64,000 nucleotides of DNA from Symbiodinium natans (taxonomy: Eukaryota; Sar; Dinophyceae; Suessiales; Symbiodiniaceae): assembly GCA_905221605.1 (NCBI GenBank), contig CAJNDS010000208.1, positions 122,501 through 186,500 on the forward strand, written 5' to 3'. Positions 19,647-30,079 of this stretch are shown in pieces. Every line of letters begins with the position of its first letter. Position 1 is the first letter of the stretch. The notes below the pieces were generated by a model. The model did not search any database. It was not told the DNA's origin and saw nothing but the letters and a program-made list of their open reading frames with translations. Both the position numbers and the translations under genes were made by a program.

Positions 19647-20300
19647 GTGTGTATACATAAATGTATGTCTATGGGGGGGGTTCTGGCTCAGGGCTTCTGC
19701 TTTTTTCAGAAACTTTATGGGCTTTGGCATTGGGACTTGGGGTGCCTGGAGCTTGGTATCTTAGAATTTCTTAGGGTTTAGGGTTTAGGGTTTAGGTTTT
19801 AGGGTTTAGAAGCCCTCAACAACAAATCAGGGCACTCAACCCGAAACCATGAAGCCTCAACAGCAAACCCTAAAACCCTAAGCCCTAAACCCCAAACCCC
19901 GTAACACCCGCACCCCATAACTCACCTTGAAGCTTTCCCTGAACAACCCAAAAGCTATGTTAAGAACCCCATGAAGTCCAGGCCACAAAACAGGGTCTGG
20001 GGTTCAGGGTCTAGGGTTTAGGGCCTTGGGCCTTGGGGCTCTTCTAGAAGCACAGTTTTAAAGTCGAGTGCTGACGGCCCTAAACGTGTTTGAAATTTTG
20101 GGTTTAGGGTTTGGGGCAGAAGAGAATGTTTTGCTTTTTTGGCTACAGGCAGTGTTGCAAGGGGGCCCCTCTCTGGTACTGCCCAAACCGTGCGATCTAA
20201 ACGCTAAACCCTAAACCCTAAACCCTAAACCCTACATCCTAAACCGTACACCCTAAACCCTAAACCCTAAACCCTAAACCTTAAACCCTAAACCCTAAAC
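18960..20300. other. Gene-poor stretch with TA microsatellites
   Basis: TATA/CATATA tracts at about 19268-19345 and 19615-19655, otherwise drifted telomere-type repeats. No exon called. Confidence 0.7.
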
Positions 20301-20307
20301 CCTTAAA

Positions 20308-20357
20308 CCCCAGAGCACGAGGCCCCGGCGGAGTTGCCCATGGCCGCGGGAGGCCCG
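20308..20357. other. Exon-like island, strand undecided
   Basis: Plus reading EHEAPAELPMAAGGPARA has CCCCAG and G|GTTAA splice sites; minus reading LAGPPAAMGNSAGASCSG has CCTAG. Neither is clearly better. Confidence 0.3.
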
Positions 20358-21109
20358 GCTAGGGCAGGTTAATTCCAGCAAATCAAGCTCGCCCTACTTT
20401 TCCTCTTTGGGTTTAGGGTTTAGGGTTTAGGGTTTGGGGCTTGGGGTCTAGGGCTTTCTTGTGAAGGGCGTTGGCTAAGGTCTTGAAAACCTTGCAGGGT
20501 TTAGATGGGTTCCTGGTGGCTCTTCCCCCCAATAGAAGTCTAACCTTCAGCTTCCCTAATATGAAGTTAGAGGAACCCTAAACCCTAAACCCTAAACCCC
20601 CAAGACTTATAAAGTGATAAAGTTGTGGTAAAGTCCCACCGAGGGTTGAGGGCTTCGGGGGTTTTCAAAAAGCCTGCAGCGCGATGGGGCGTCCGGGTGT
20701 AGCACCTTCCTAAATCCACAAAATCCCAAAACCCTGAACCTCAAAACCTGAAACCGAAACCCTAAACCTTAAAACCTAAAACCGAAAGCCTAAACCCTAA
20801 ACCCTAAACCCTAAACCCTAAACCCTAAACCCTGAACCCTGAACCCTAAACCCCTAAACCCCTAAACCTAAAACCTTTAAGCCCTGAGGCCATGCGGCTC
20901 TTGCCGACTGTAGGGGGCCCCCAAGTTACGTCAACCCGAGTGGTGGGAGGGGGTCCAAGTTCTAAGACTTTCATCAGGGCTTAGGGTTTAGGGTTTAGGG
21001 TTTAGGATTTAGGGTTTAGGGTTTGGGGTTTGGGGTTTAGGGGTTCAGAGGTTCAGGGGTTTAGGGTTTAGGGCTAGGGTTCAGGGTTAAGGGTTTAAGG
21101 TTTAGGGGT

Positions 21110-21200
21110 TCAGGGTTGATGTGCTGCTAGCTCCTGGTGCGTCCGCGCCCTCAAAGCCCATGCGGCACGAAGAAAGTCGGCAGCGACGGGGACCATGTCC
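21110..21200 (-). CDS. C-terminal exon, unknown protein
   Basis: The minus strand reads DMVPVAADFLRAAWALRART then HQELAAHQP and stops at TGA. 91 bp = 1 + 30 codons. The acceptor TTTAG|GG is itself a telomere-type unit. Confidence 0.7.
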
Positions 21201-21394
21201 CTAAACCCTAAACCCTAAACCCTAAACCCTAAACACTAAACACTAAACCCTAAACCCTAAACCCTAAACCCTAAACCCTACACCCTAAACCCTAAACCCT
21301 AAACCCTAAACCCTAAACCCTAAACCTATGTCAAGGGACTAAAGGAGGAACCCTTACGGGGGACCTTAGGGCTCTTTAGGGGTTCTTAGGCGCT

Positions 21395-21612
21395 GCTTGG
21401 CGGTTATTTAGGGGTTATTTAAGGGCTACTGAGGGGGTTATTTCGGGGCTACTTAGGGGTTATTTAGGGGCTACTTAGGGGTTATTCCGGGGCTACTTAG
21501 GGGTTATTTAGGGGCTACTTAGGGGTTATTCCGGGGCTACTTAGGGGTTATTTAGGGGCGATTTAGGGGTTGTTTGGGGGCTACTTAGGGGTTGTTTGGG
21601 GGCTACTTAGGT
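21395..21612. repeat. 22-bp tandem repeat
   Basis: About ten units of GGGGTTATTTAGGGGCTACTTA with CCGG and TTTG substitutions. Not heptamer-based. Confidence 0.9.
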
Positions 21613-21834
21613 ATAGAGGGACTATATGAAGTACGTATAGGGGTTCTGTAGAGGAATAAGATGAAGGGTCCCTTCTAGGGGTCCCTCCTTGTACCCCTCG
21701 ATGCATCCACCACCCCAGCACAAGTAAAGCCAAGTCGGAGCCTTGAACCCTAGATAGGGCTTAGAGGGTTTAGGGTTTAGGGTTTAGGGTTTAGGGTTTA
21801 GGGTTTAGGGTTTAGGGTCTTAGGGCTGAGGGGT

Positions 21835-21955
21835 TTAGGGTGCCCCCGACATTCGATCTCTTGCTATAGTCGGGGATCTTTGCCGGTAAGCCACAGAGCG
21901 GGCAACCTTCAATGTGGAAGATCCAGCGCAAAACCAGATTGCGCCGGTGATGCGG
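21835..21955 (-). CDS. C-terminal exon, unknown protein
   Basis: The minus strand reads RITGAIWFCAGSSTLKVARS then VAYRQRSPTIARDRMSGAP and stops GCA CCC TAA in the repeat array. Acceptor CTCTAG|C; 121 bp = 1 + 40 codons. Confidence 0.7.
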
Positions 21956-22047
21956 CTAGAGGTTTAGGGTGTTTAACTGAATTAAGTCTCCAGAGTAGGG
22001 AAACCATTTTAACGGCTATGTTCCCAAGTCCTAAAACCTGAATATAC

Positions 22048-22135
22048 CTGAATAGCCGCGGCCTGCAACCCTCCAATGGTCACGTCATCGGTCAGGACGT
22101 GCCCCGTGACTTTCAGGCCATCGGCGAAGGTGATG
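22048..22135 (-). CDS. Coding exon, unknown protein
   Basis: The minus strand reads ITFADGLKVTGHVLTDDVTI then GGLQAAAIQ; acceptor ACGCAG|C, donor CAG|GTATATT. 88 bp = 1 + 29 codons. Beta-rich pattern. Confidence 0.75.
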
Positions 22136-22199
22136 CTGCGTGGGGTGTAGGGGGAGGGGAGGGGGGGGGTTGCAAGGTCAGGGTTTGGGGTTCGGGGGG

Positions 22200-23085
22200 G
22201 TGCTCGAGTTTGCAGCCCCGAAACGCCCAAAAAAAAATCAAACCGACCCTAAAACCACAAGGGTGCAAAATCCTGAGCAGGGTTTGAGGCTTAATGCTGT
22301 GCGCGGGCGAGGTATTTGGGGCTGTGATCAAAAGTCTTAACAAGAGGTCGTCCTACCAGGGGTCGTTCCACATCCCCCAGGGAACTGGATGAACTGTGAT
22401 CAGATGGTCATGGAACTGCTTAGAGGCCCTCAAAAGAACCCGAATTTTTTAACTAACCCACACTTAGTTTTGCGGTTTGAGGGTCCAGGGGAAGAGGGTT
22501 TCGGGTCGTATCTGGGTTTACCCGAAACTCTAAACCCTATAAAACCTAAACCCGATAAACCCTAAGCACGCGCCTCACACCCAAAGATTCGAGAACCTTA
22601 ATAAAAATACGATTTTTAATATCCTCTTGGGGCTTATGTAAACAAAAATGTAATTGAGAAAAAATCCCGAGGGGGGTTATACTAGGACTTCGGGGGCTTG
22701 TGAAGCAGGGAGGGCTTGGAACCCGGTCTTTTATCCCTTTCTGCAGTTTTGCCGGGGGGGCTTAGGAGGCTTTAGGGGCTTGAGCGTGGATCACGAGTTT
22801 TATTTGTCTTGGTGGGAGATGGTGGGAGGGGGGGGGGTCGTGGTAGAGTTTTGGGCGCAGGGGTGCAAGCTTTGGGACCCTGGTTTTGCTTGAGTTGCAA
22901 GAAGAGCTCGCCGCCAAACCCTCATTTTTCTTCTTCTGGCTCTGGGCGCCTGCAGCAAAGTTGACCCAAAATTGAGTCTCGGGCTGGGGGCTTTTTACGG
23001 TTTGATATAGGGGCACATGGGGCGCTTTACCTGGGCTCTCAATGCTACTTCCGGGGTTCTGCTACCAAAAACTACGTAGTCCATC
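22200..23085. other. Gene-poor stretch
   Basis: Mixed sequence with fewer telomere units, poly-A and poly-G runs (22224-22231, 22829-22836). Open frames on both strands lack splice sites. Nothing supportable. Confidence 0.55.
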
Positions 23086-23318
23086 TACAGGCCCCTGAAT
23101 CACAGGATGTCCCTGGGGACGTTGCCACGACAGTCAGCTTGGGCCGGTGCCGCAACGCGAGCTCCAACTCCTGAAGCGCGTCGGAATCACCAGGCGCGCC
23201 TCGTGCGCGACGAGAAACTGTAGAACTCCACGATTCTTCAGGGCTCCCCCCCCACACAGTTGATCCAGCTGCACCAGAGCAGCGTTGTCGGGCCTTTTTG
23301 GGCCACAGGCAGCTTCTT
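23086..23318 (-). pseudogene. Coding segment with apparent frameshift
   Basis: Two minus frames look coding in succession: QEAACGPKRPDNAALVQLDQ ... GVLQFLVAHEARL, then, one frame over, DALQELELALRHRPKLTVVA. The switch falls near 23170-23195. Runs of nine A (about 23322-23330) and eight G lie close by, so a sequencing or real indel is possible. Confidence 0.45.
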
Positions 23319-23330
23319 GCTTTTTTTTTG

Positions 23331-23468
23331 TCAGCCTCCCAGTGGGAGCAGTGCCAAATCCGAAGACCACCGGGGCTTGCGCACAGAGCACGCCCGATCT
23401 GAGATGGCGCACTTCCGCCCCCAGACAGTGACCAAGCACCCCTTGGAAAACTGGCCCTTGAAGCTCTC
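23331..23468 (-). CDS. Coding exon, unknown protein
   Basis: The minus strand reads ESFKGQFSKGCLVTVWGRKC then AISDRACSVRKPRWSSDLAL. Acceptor ACCCAG|GAG next to family C element 23485-23583. It ends at TGA or at a GC donor one codon earlier. Confidence 0.55.
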   Translation of the reverse strand, partial: ESFKGQFSKGCLVTVWGRKCAISDRACSVRKPRWSSDLALLPLGG

Positions 23469-23484
23469 CTGGGTTCCCCAGTAA

Positions 23485-23583
23485 CCTAGGAGAACAAAGG
23501 GCACCCTTTTTGGTTTGTAGGGGTTTTCTGTATGGGATAAGAACCCAATAGAAAGGGAATAAGGGCACTACTGGGCATCCTAG
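23485..23583. mobile_element. Family C element
   Basis: CCTAGGAGAACAAAGGGCAC at the left; GGGCACTACTGGGCATCCTAG at the right in two overlapping pieces. Same layout as 7337-7506 but without an internal CCCTAAA array. It borders the exon at 23331-23468. Confidence 0.6.
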
Positions 23584-23826
23584 TCTCCTCCTCGACACTG
23601 CTTGGAGTTGTTGAGGTATTGAGCTCATGCAGCGGGACGGCGAGGTTCACTCATTGCCCTGGGGTTTTTTTGGTCAGAAACACATACCAACATGTAGTTC
23701 ATGGTAACTTCATGGTGTCCGTAACAAAACCCTTAAACCCTTATTGTCCCTAAACCCCTAAACCCTAAACCCTAGACCCCAAATTTGAACCTATACCCTA
23801 AACCCTAAACCTTTGTGCTAATTTCC

Positions 23827-23947
23827 TCAACAAAAGCCGAGCAACTTGACGTCAAACGTCGCCAGGTGAAGGCAAGATCCCACAGAGGGCCCCACCGCAA
23901 GGGCCCTCACTTCAAGAATCCTTGTACCCAGCGCCTGTTGCTGCCGC
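23827..23947 (-). CDS. C-terminal exon, unknown protein
   Basis: The minus strand reads RQQQALGTRILEVRALAVGP then SVGSCLHLATFDVKLLGFC and stops at TGA. Acceptor CCCCAG|G; 121 bp = 1 + 40 codons. Confidence 0.7.
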
Positions 23948-23996
23948 CTGGGGGGGAAGGGGGTTTAGGGTTTCGGGTTTCGGGCTTAGGGGCTTA

Positions 23997-24082
23997 CTTG
24001 GAGGCTCATGGTACTGAGTAACCAAATTACAACTGTACTTATACCCCAAATATTTCAGGGGTAAGTACCCTGAACCTCCAAG
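23997..24082. mobile_element. Introner-like palindrome, family A copy 7 (short)
   Basis: An 86-bp minimal copy: CTTGGAGGCTCATGGTAC and GTACCCTGAACCTCCAAG with only about 50 bp between. TTTAGGG repeats separate it from the exon at 23827-23947. Confidence 0.75.
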
Positions 24083-24734
24083 TCGATCTTAGGGCTTAGG
24101 GCTTAGGGTTTTAGGGTTTACAAGGGTCTCGGGTCTAGAGTTTGGGGCTTAATGTCTCGGGTCGTCTTGGGTTTAGGGTCCAGAGTTTAGACTTTCGTGT
24201 TTTAGTCGTTCGGTCAACACCGACACTGGGTTGTCCCCTAAACCCTACACCCTAAACCCTAAACCCGGCCCTTAACCCTAAACCCCAAACCCTCAACCCC
24301 GTGCATCTTTTGATAGAATGAACTCACAAGGGATGTTCGAAGACTTTCAGAAGGGAACAAGGGTTGTGGTTGCCTTAGAAATTGGGATGTCCCCCCGTTT
24401 ATATATAAACACAAATACTAACAGTCCTTCATAGGGATTAGAAGAGGGGGTACTACAAGCCAGATTTCCCAAATCGTCAGGCTTCCCGGGTGTGTGGGGT
24501 TTAGCGCATGGCTTCAATGGCACCAAGGCCCCCCAACACCCTGAACTCGACAAACCCTCAGCCCTAAACCCTGCCCTGCCCCAAGCGAAACCCTAAACGC
24601 TAAACTCCAAACCCTGAACCCTAAGCCCTAGGCCTAAAGCCTGCACCCTAAACCCTAAACCCTAAACCCTAAACCCTAAACACCAAACCCTAAACCCTAA
24701 ACCTTAAACCCTGCACACCTCACCCTTTCGGGGG

Positions 24735-24815
24735 CCTTGCTCAGGAAAGCTTGAGGAGCTGATATCCCTCCTGAGGCCGCGCGCTGAAAAGGCCATCGTT
24801 GGGCTAAGAGTTGTA
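24735..24815. other. Exon-like island, strand undecided
   Basis: Plus reading KLEELISLLRPRAEKAIVGL has CTCAG and G|GTTGG sites; minus reading LVQLLAQRWPFQRAASGGIS is equally open. The minus is favoured only by agreement with neighbours. Confidence 0.4.
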
Positions 24816-25523
24816 CCAGGTTGGTTTAGGGTTTAGGGTTTAGGGTTTAGGGCTTAGGGCTTAGGGTTTAGGGTTTAGGGTTTAGGGTTTAGGGTTTAGG
24901 GTTTAGGGTTTAGGGTTTAGGGTTTACGGTTTAGGGAAGTTTAGGGTTTAGGGCTTAGGGTCTAGGGTTTCGGGTTTAGGGATTCTGGGGGGGTTCAGGG
25001 CTTTCGCTACGGCTTAAGGTGTATGATGTCTAGGCGTTGGGGTAGGGGCTTCGGGTTACAGAATTCTGGATGGTTCTAGGGCGTGAAGGCTTTTTCGGCT
25101 TGAAGTTCTGAAGCCTCCCCCCTAAACCCCGAACACTAAAAGGAACCTTTCATACTAAACCCTGAAAGGAACCTGTCATACTAAACCCAAAGCCCGGTGC
25201 ACCCAATGCACCTTATCTAAACACTGCACACAGAAGTCGTCCCTAAAACCCCTATAAACCCGAACGGCCCTGTTCCCTTGCAACGTTAACGGCTGGAAAC
25301 AAGATTCCCATACCTGAAAACCTTTCAAACCCTAAGCCCTAAACCCCAAACCCTGAACCCCAAACCCTAACCCTGAACCCCTAGACCCTAGACCCTAGAC
25401 CCTAAACCCTAAACCCTAAACCCTAAACCCTAAACCCTAAACCCTAAACCCTAAACCCTAAACCCTAAACCCTAAACCCTAAACCCTAAACCTAACCCTA
25501 AACCCGAAACCCTAAGCCCCCAC

Positions 25524-25592
25524 AGCAGCCACCGAGGCCGGCTCCAGCCCCGCCACGTCCAGCAGCTTGGAGCCCGAGAAGACCGGCCGCTC
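25524..25592 (-). CDS. Coding exon, unknown protein
   Basis: The minus strand reads ERPVFSGSKLLDVAGLEPAS then VAA, 23 codons. Acceptor ATGCAG|GAG, donor GCT|GTGGGG. It joins phase 0 with the exon at 25790-25849. Confidence 0.75.
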
Positions 25593-25789
25593 CTGCATTT
25601 CTTGTGGGGTTTGGGGTTTGGGGTTTGGGGTTTGGGGTTTGGGGTTTGGGGTTTGGGGTTTGGGGTTTGGGGTTTGGGGTTTAGGGAAGAGGGAAGAGGG
25701 AAGAGGGAAGAGGGAAGAGGGAAGAGGGAAGAGGGAAGAGGGAAGAGGGAAGAGGGGCAGGGGGGGGGGGCAGAGGTGCAGGGGTGGTC
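25593..25789 (-). other. GA-AG intron made of TTTGGGG and GGGAAGA arrays
   Basis: A 197-bp intron. Coding strand GATCAG|GACCACC to ATGCAG|GAGCGG: CAG|GA at both borders. The interior on the plus strand is about 11 TTTGGGG units (25606-25682) followed by a GGGAAGA array (25684-25757) and a G run. GA donors are known in dinoflagellates. Confidence 0.65.
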
Positions 25790-25849
25790 CTGATCACTTC
25801 GGTCCCCCAGCACCACGAGCAGCCACCTCCCGAAAAGAAGGCAGCAGTG
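25790..25849 (-). CDS. Coding exon, membrane-like helix
   Basis: The minus strand reads HCCLLFGRWLLVVLGDRSDQ, exactly 20 codons; acceptor CTCAAG|CAC. The hydrophobic stretch LLFGRWLLVVLG could be a short membrane segment. Spliced product: GDRSDQ|ERPVFSG. Confidence 0.7.
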
Positions 25850-26270
25850 CTTGAGAGGGTTTAGGCTTTAGGGTTTAGGGTTTAGGGTTTAGGGTTTTTT
25901 AGGGACGGCGTTGCTCAGGAGGATTTATGACTTGCGGGTCTAGGGCGCTGCTTCCGGCGGGGTAGGTTCCTCTGTCTCCGCTATAGGACCCATCAAGGAG
26001 CCTGAATAAGTCTGCCACAGCACTAGGGCCTACGAAGTCACCGTTCTTCAAAAACACGGGAAGGCACAGTAAGGATCACAAATTCCCATCCCCCTGCCCA
26101 CAAGCCTGGGCGAAAGCTGGTGGGGACCAACCCTAAACCCTAAACCCGAAACCCTAAACCCTACACCCCAAACCCTAAACCCTAAACCCTAAACCCTAAA
26201 GCCTAAACCCCAAACCCCAAACCCCAAACCCCAAACCCTAAACCCAAATTCATCCCTGAGTTCAGAACCC

Positions 26271-26389
26271 CTAGCCCTTCAGGGCTTGCTGATGTAGATT
26301 GTAGGTGCTCCGCAGCTGAACCTTAGGAAGAAGCTTCGCCGGGCTCCCAGGCGTGTTGTCGAAGGGCATGTAGTTGGCCTCGGTTGCAG
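26271..26389 (-). CDS. C-terminal exon, unknown protein
   Basis: The minus strand reads ATEANYMPFDNTPGSPAKLL then PKVQLRSTYNLHQQALKG and stops at TAG. Acceptor CTAAG|CT; 119 bp = 2 + 39 codons. Confidence 0.75.
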
Positions 26390-26544
26390 CTTAGAATTTC
26401 GGGTTTTTGGGTTCCTGGTTCAGGGCTGAGGATCTGAAGCCCTAAACCCTAAACCCTAAACCCCAAACCCTAAACCCTAAACCCTTTAGGGTCCTGGGCT
26501 TAAAGGACGTGAGAGACACGGCTGCCAGGATCGGCTTCTTTTTC

Positions 26545-26745
26545 ATGGCACTTATATTAACCAAGTAGAACTGTACTTATAGGGTTTAGGGCCTGGGGTT
26601 TAGGGTTTAGGGTTTCGGGTTTCGGGTTTCGGGTTAAACCAATTATAGCTGTGCTTATAACCCACTTATCAGCCCCTTCAGTGCCCTAGTCAATATGGTT
26701 ACAAGTACAGATAGAAATGATTCAGGAGTGCCATGAACCCCCAAG
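26545..26745. mobile_element. Family A element interrupted by telomere-type repeats
   Basis: Right end GTGCCATGAACCCCCAAG; left end degenerate (CATGGCACTTATATTAACC). The middle (about 26580-26637) is TTTAGGG/TTTCGGG, and the element motif CTGTACTTATA is cut at that point and resumes as AACCAATTATAGCTG. Confidence 0.65.
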
Positions 26746-26984
26746 TAGCGAAATCAAATAGACCCAAGCCTGCACGCCCTGAGCCATAACAAAGTCTGAC
26801 GGCAAAATGGACTAACCCCCAAAACCCGAGAATACTGCTGAACCCCGAGAATCCCAGGCCCCGAAAAACCCAAGCTCCAAACCCTGAGCCCCAAACCTCA
26901 AACCTCAAACCCTAAACCCTAAACCCCTAAACCCCTAAACCCCTAAACCCCTAAACCCTAAACCCCAAACCCGCCACTGAAAAC

Positions 26985-27094
26985 CCAGCGACGTTCCGCG
27001 CGAAGGCGCCAAACCAAAGCGGACGGCCCGTGACGGCACGGGTTCCATTCGAAGCGCTCCTTAAGACGACACGGCCGGGGCTCGATATCGTCGG
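26985..27094 (-). CDS. Coding exon, Trp/Arg-rich
   Basis: The minus strand reads DDIEPRPCRLKERFEWNPCR then HGPSALVWRLRAERRW. Acceptor AAAG|CC, donor TGG|GTTTTC; 110 bp = 2 + 36 codons. Confidence 0.75.
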
Positions 27095-27441
27095 CTTTGG
27101 GGAGGTTCTAAGGTTCAGGTGGGGTTTGGGTTTGGGGTACAGGTATAGGCTTTGGGGTTTAGAGCACGGGTTCTGAGTATGTAGGTCAAGACCGTGGATA
27201 GACATCTGGGTTTAGGTGAGTTATGCGTAAGTTGTGTTCAGGAAACAGGGTTCAAGGGTCAGAGTTTAGGGCAGAGGAGGGTTCTTAGGGTTTAGGGTTT
27301 AGGGTACGGGTTAATAGGCTCACAGGGTCTTTATAGGCTTTAAAGGCTGTACAGGTTTTAGGGTTCAATTAGGCTTAAGGGTTAAGAGCTTAGGGCTTGC
27401 AGGGGCTTAGGGTCCCATAGGGTTTGGGGGCACTTCGGGCC

Positions 27442-27505
27442 CTGTAGGCCCCTGAATCGCAGCTCCAGCGTCGCCACGTCCACACCTGGCCCCGCAGCGT
27501 GCTCA
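27442..27505 (-). CDS. Coding exon, unknown protein
   Basis: The minus strand reads EHAAGPGVDVATLELRFRGL. Acceptor CCTAG|T; no GT donor is visible at the 3' side. A TTTATGGGG nonamer array lies to the right (27550-27610). Confidence 0.55.
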
Positions 27506-28466
27506 CTAGGAAAGCAGGGTAGGGTTTAGGGTTTAGGGTTTAGGGTTTAGGGGGTTTATGGGGTTTATGGGGTTTATGGGGTTTATGGGGTTTATGGGGT
27601 TTATGGGGTTTACAGGGTTCATCGGGTTGATAGGGTTGATAGGGTTCATAGGGTTCATAGGGTTTATAGGGTCTATAGTTGTAGGGGTTATAGGGTTTGT
27701 AGAGTTTGGGGTCACTGCACCCCATAGCAATACAGTTCATGCAGCTCCGTAGAAGATACGAATTGGGGCCGTTTTGGGGACACTGCAACTGATTCCCAAA
27801 ACCCCTAAACCCTAAACCCTAGGCTCACAGGGGTCTCTGCAGTCATCGGGCCCATAGTAGGGCCCGCAGTCTTTAGTAGGCCCCAGAAAAGCCTAGGAGA
27901 AGAACGGGGGTGTCCCATGTTGCGGTTGCTTTAGAGTTTAGGGTTTAGGGTTTAGGGTTTAGGGTCTAGGGTTTAGGGGTAGAAAAGAGTTGGGTACCGC
28001 TCTGGGCATCCTTGCTATCCTATGCCCTACACATAAAGCCACGTTTAACTCTTGGCAAGCGCGGCCACCTCAAAGCAACAAACACATCAGGCCAAAAAGC
28101 TCTAAGCCCGACAGCCAAGGACACCGCAAGTCCAAGAACCCTACCCTGAAGCCTAAACCCCAAACCCTAAACCCTAAACCCTAAACCCTACATTCTGAAC
28201 CCTAAACCCTCAACCCCAAACCCTAAACCCCAAAGCCTCAAGCCCCAAAAACCCCAAACCCTGACCATGGGAGTCCCAAAAAGGCATCAGACCAGACGCA
28301 TCCAGACGCCCCTTTTGAAACCCTAGATCTTCTGCATGGAAAACCCGAACACCCTAGCAACCCAGCCTTGAAACCCGTTAGCCCCCGGTTTAGGGTTGAG
28401 GGTTTAGGGGTTTCGGGGTTTAGGGTTTAGGGTTTGGGGTTTAGGGTTTAGGGAAACCCTAAACCC

Positions 28467-28742
28467 TGTTGAGCATTGCTTCACGTTCGCCTATTGAGGC
28501 CTGATAGGTTCCCAGCCATAGATGCCGCTCTTCAAGGACTCAAGCTCTGGCGTAGCCAGAGATAGGGTCGCAGGGCCAAGAAAGACTGAGCTATGGAGCA
28601 ATCATCACCGCGGTGCTGGAAAGAGTTGAGCTTGCACGAGATGTCTAAGCAGCAGCTGCGAAAGTATGTCCAGCATAAGGCACGTCATGGAGCTGACGCA
28701 CGATATTTACATGTCTACAGGGGCCAACTTCAAGACAAACAG
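28467..28742 (+). repeat. Direct repeat, left copy
   Basis: About 275 bp nearly identical to 29492-29765. It begins at the edge of a CCCTAAA run and covers the leader and first 50 codons of the plus-strand gene. Confidence 0.85.
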
Positions 28743-29438
28743 GTTAAGAGCCTTGTGGCCTCTCCGGCGGCAAGGGCGGGCACAGGATTCGCTTGGAGGC
28801 CCAAAGCGAGACCGGTTAGAGGAGTGCAGACGGACCATCCTACGCATGTCTCGGAAAGCCAGCTGCCGGCAGCTCGGCCCGCCTTTAGAATGGATAGCCT
28901 TTCGGCGCATCCATCCGGGGGGCAACCTCCTCATCTAACTGGCAGTTGGCAACCTTTGATTGAGCAACCAGAGTTTGTTGGTCTTCGTGTTCGACTGCTC
29001 CAAGACAAGGGCAGCATCCCCGCGGGTGAGCAGGGCATTGTCCAGGGCCATAGCTGTGGGCACTGCGATGTGCGGTTTGACAACTGAATATCTGGGGCGC
29101 AGGTTTTCCACTCGACCATCTTTGAAGCATGGGTTCCACGTGTGACGACTTCTGTTGCCACTCAAACGCGGGATCGCAGTGACTTTGCCACAGCTTCTGA
29201 GCGTAGCAGTCAGACACAGGTGCAGAGTGACACTATTGGCACGCAGAGCATCTTGAAGCACACTGAAGTCGCAAGCAGTGCCTTGGTCTCATCCTTGAAA
29301 TGGCTGTTCGAGCACACGCTCCAGAAGGTCCAGCGCTACAACGACGTTGGAAACTCTCACAATGTTGGGGTAGCAGTAAGGCAGGCATGGTCCGATATGA
29401 AAATCATCGACCACCGGCACGGTTGGATGCTCACGTGA
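28593..29438 (+). pseudogene. Plus-strand gene broken by one in-frame TGA
   Basis: One frame runs from MEQSSPRCWKELSLHEMSKQ through FVGLRVRLLQDKGSIPAGEQ and GHCDVRFDN, then TGA at 29085-29087, then ISGAQVFHSTIFEAWVPRV to HTLQKVQRYNDVGNSHNVG and a final stop at 29436-29438. Both halves have protein-like composition and the frame is unchanged, so this is a single 281-codon frame with one nonsense codon, or two short proteins. The first part is basic (KQQLRKYVQHKARHGADARY). Family not recognised. It is the only plus-strand gene called. A truncated second copy starts at 29492. Confidence 0.55.
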
Positions 29439-29491
29439 GAGTATCGCAAAGGTTGACTTCGCTCTTGTGCACCACCTTCGCGAAGCGGGGG

Positions 29492-29765
29492 GTGTTGAGC
29501 GTTGCTTCACATTCGCCTATTGAGGCCTGATAGGTTCCCAGCCATAGATGCCGCTCTTCAAGGACTCAAGCTCTGGCGTAGCCAGAGATAGGGTCGCAGG
29601 GCCAGGAAAGACTGAGCTATGGAGCAATCATCACCGTGGTGCTGGAAAGAGTTGAGCTTGCACGAGATGTCTAAGCAGCAGCTGCGAAAGTATGTCCAGC
29701 ATAAGGCACGTCATGGAGCTGACGCACGATATTTACATGTCTACAGGGGCCAACTTCAGACAAAC
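29492..29765 (+). repeat. Direct repeat, right copy, truncated
   Basis: Starts with the same leader as 28467 and ends within codon 50 of the second gene copy (caacttcag), one base short, where CCCTAAA sequence begins. It fits a tandem gene array with a 1025-bp unit cut off by telomere-type DNA. Confidence 0.8.
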
Positions 29766-29994
29766 AAACCCTAAACCCCAAACCCAATTCCCCCAACTCC
29801 GAAGCCACTACCGCGCCCCTAAACCTTGCGCTCAGGGATGAAGGCTTAGGGGAGGCCCTCAACCCTAAACCCTAAACCCCAAATCCTAAACCCTAAACCC
29901 TAAACCCCAATCCTAAACCCTAAACCCTAACCCTAAATCCTAAACCCCAAACCCTAAACCCTAAACCCCAAACCCTAAACCCTAATCTGTCGGA

Positions 29995-30075
29995 AGCCTG
30001 TGCCCCACAGGGGTCGCCGAGGTGCTGCCAAGCACCTCGGGGTCCCACGAGACTCGGCTGCCGCTTCGCTACTTG
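29995..30075. other. Exon-like island, strand undecided
   Basis: Plus reading VAEVLPSTSGSHETRLPLRY and minus reading RSGSRVSWDPEVLGSTSATP are both open with AG sites. It is bracketed by CCCTAAA and TTTAGGG. Confidence 0.35.
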
Positions 30076-30079
30076 TTTA

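Noticed and set aside
28467-29765. LTR retroelement with 275-bp terminal repeats
   Set aside because: The repeats contain the coding start, lack TG...CA ends and the internal part shows no reverse transcriptase; a tandem gene copy fits better.
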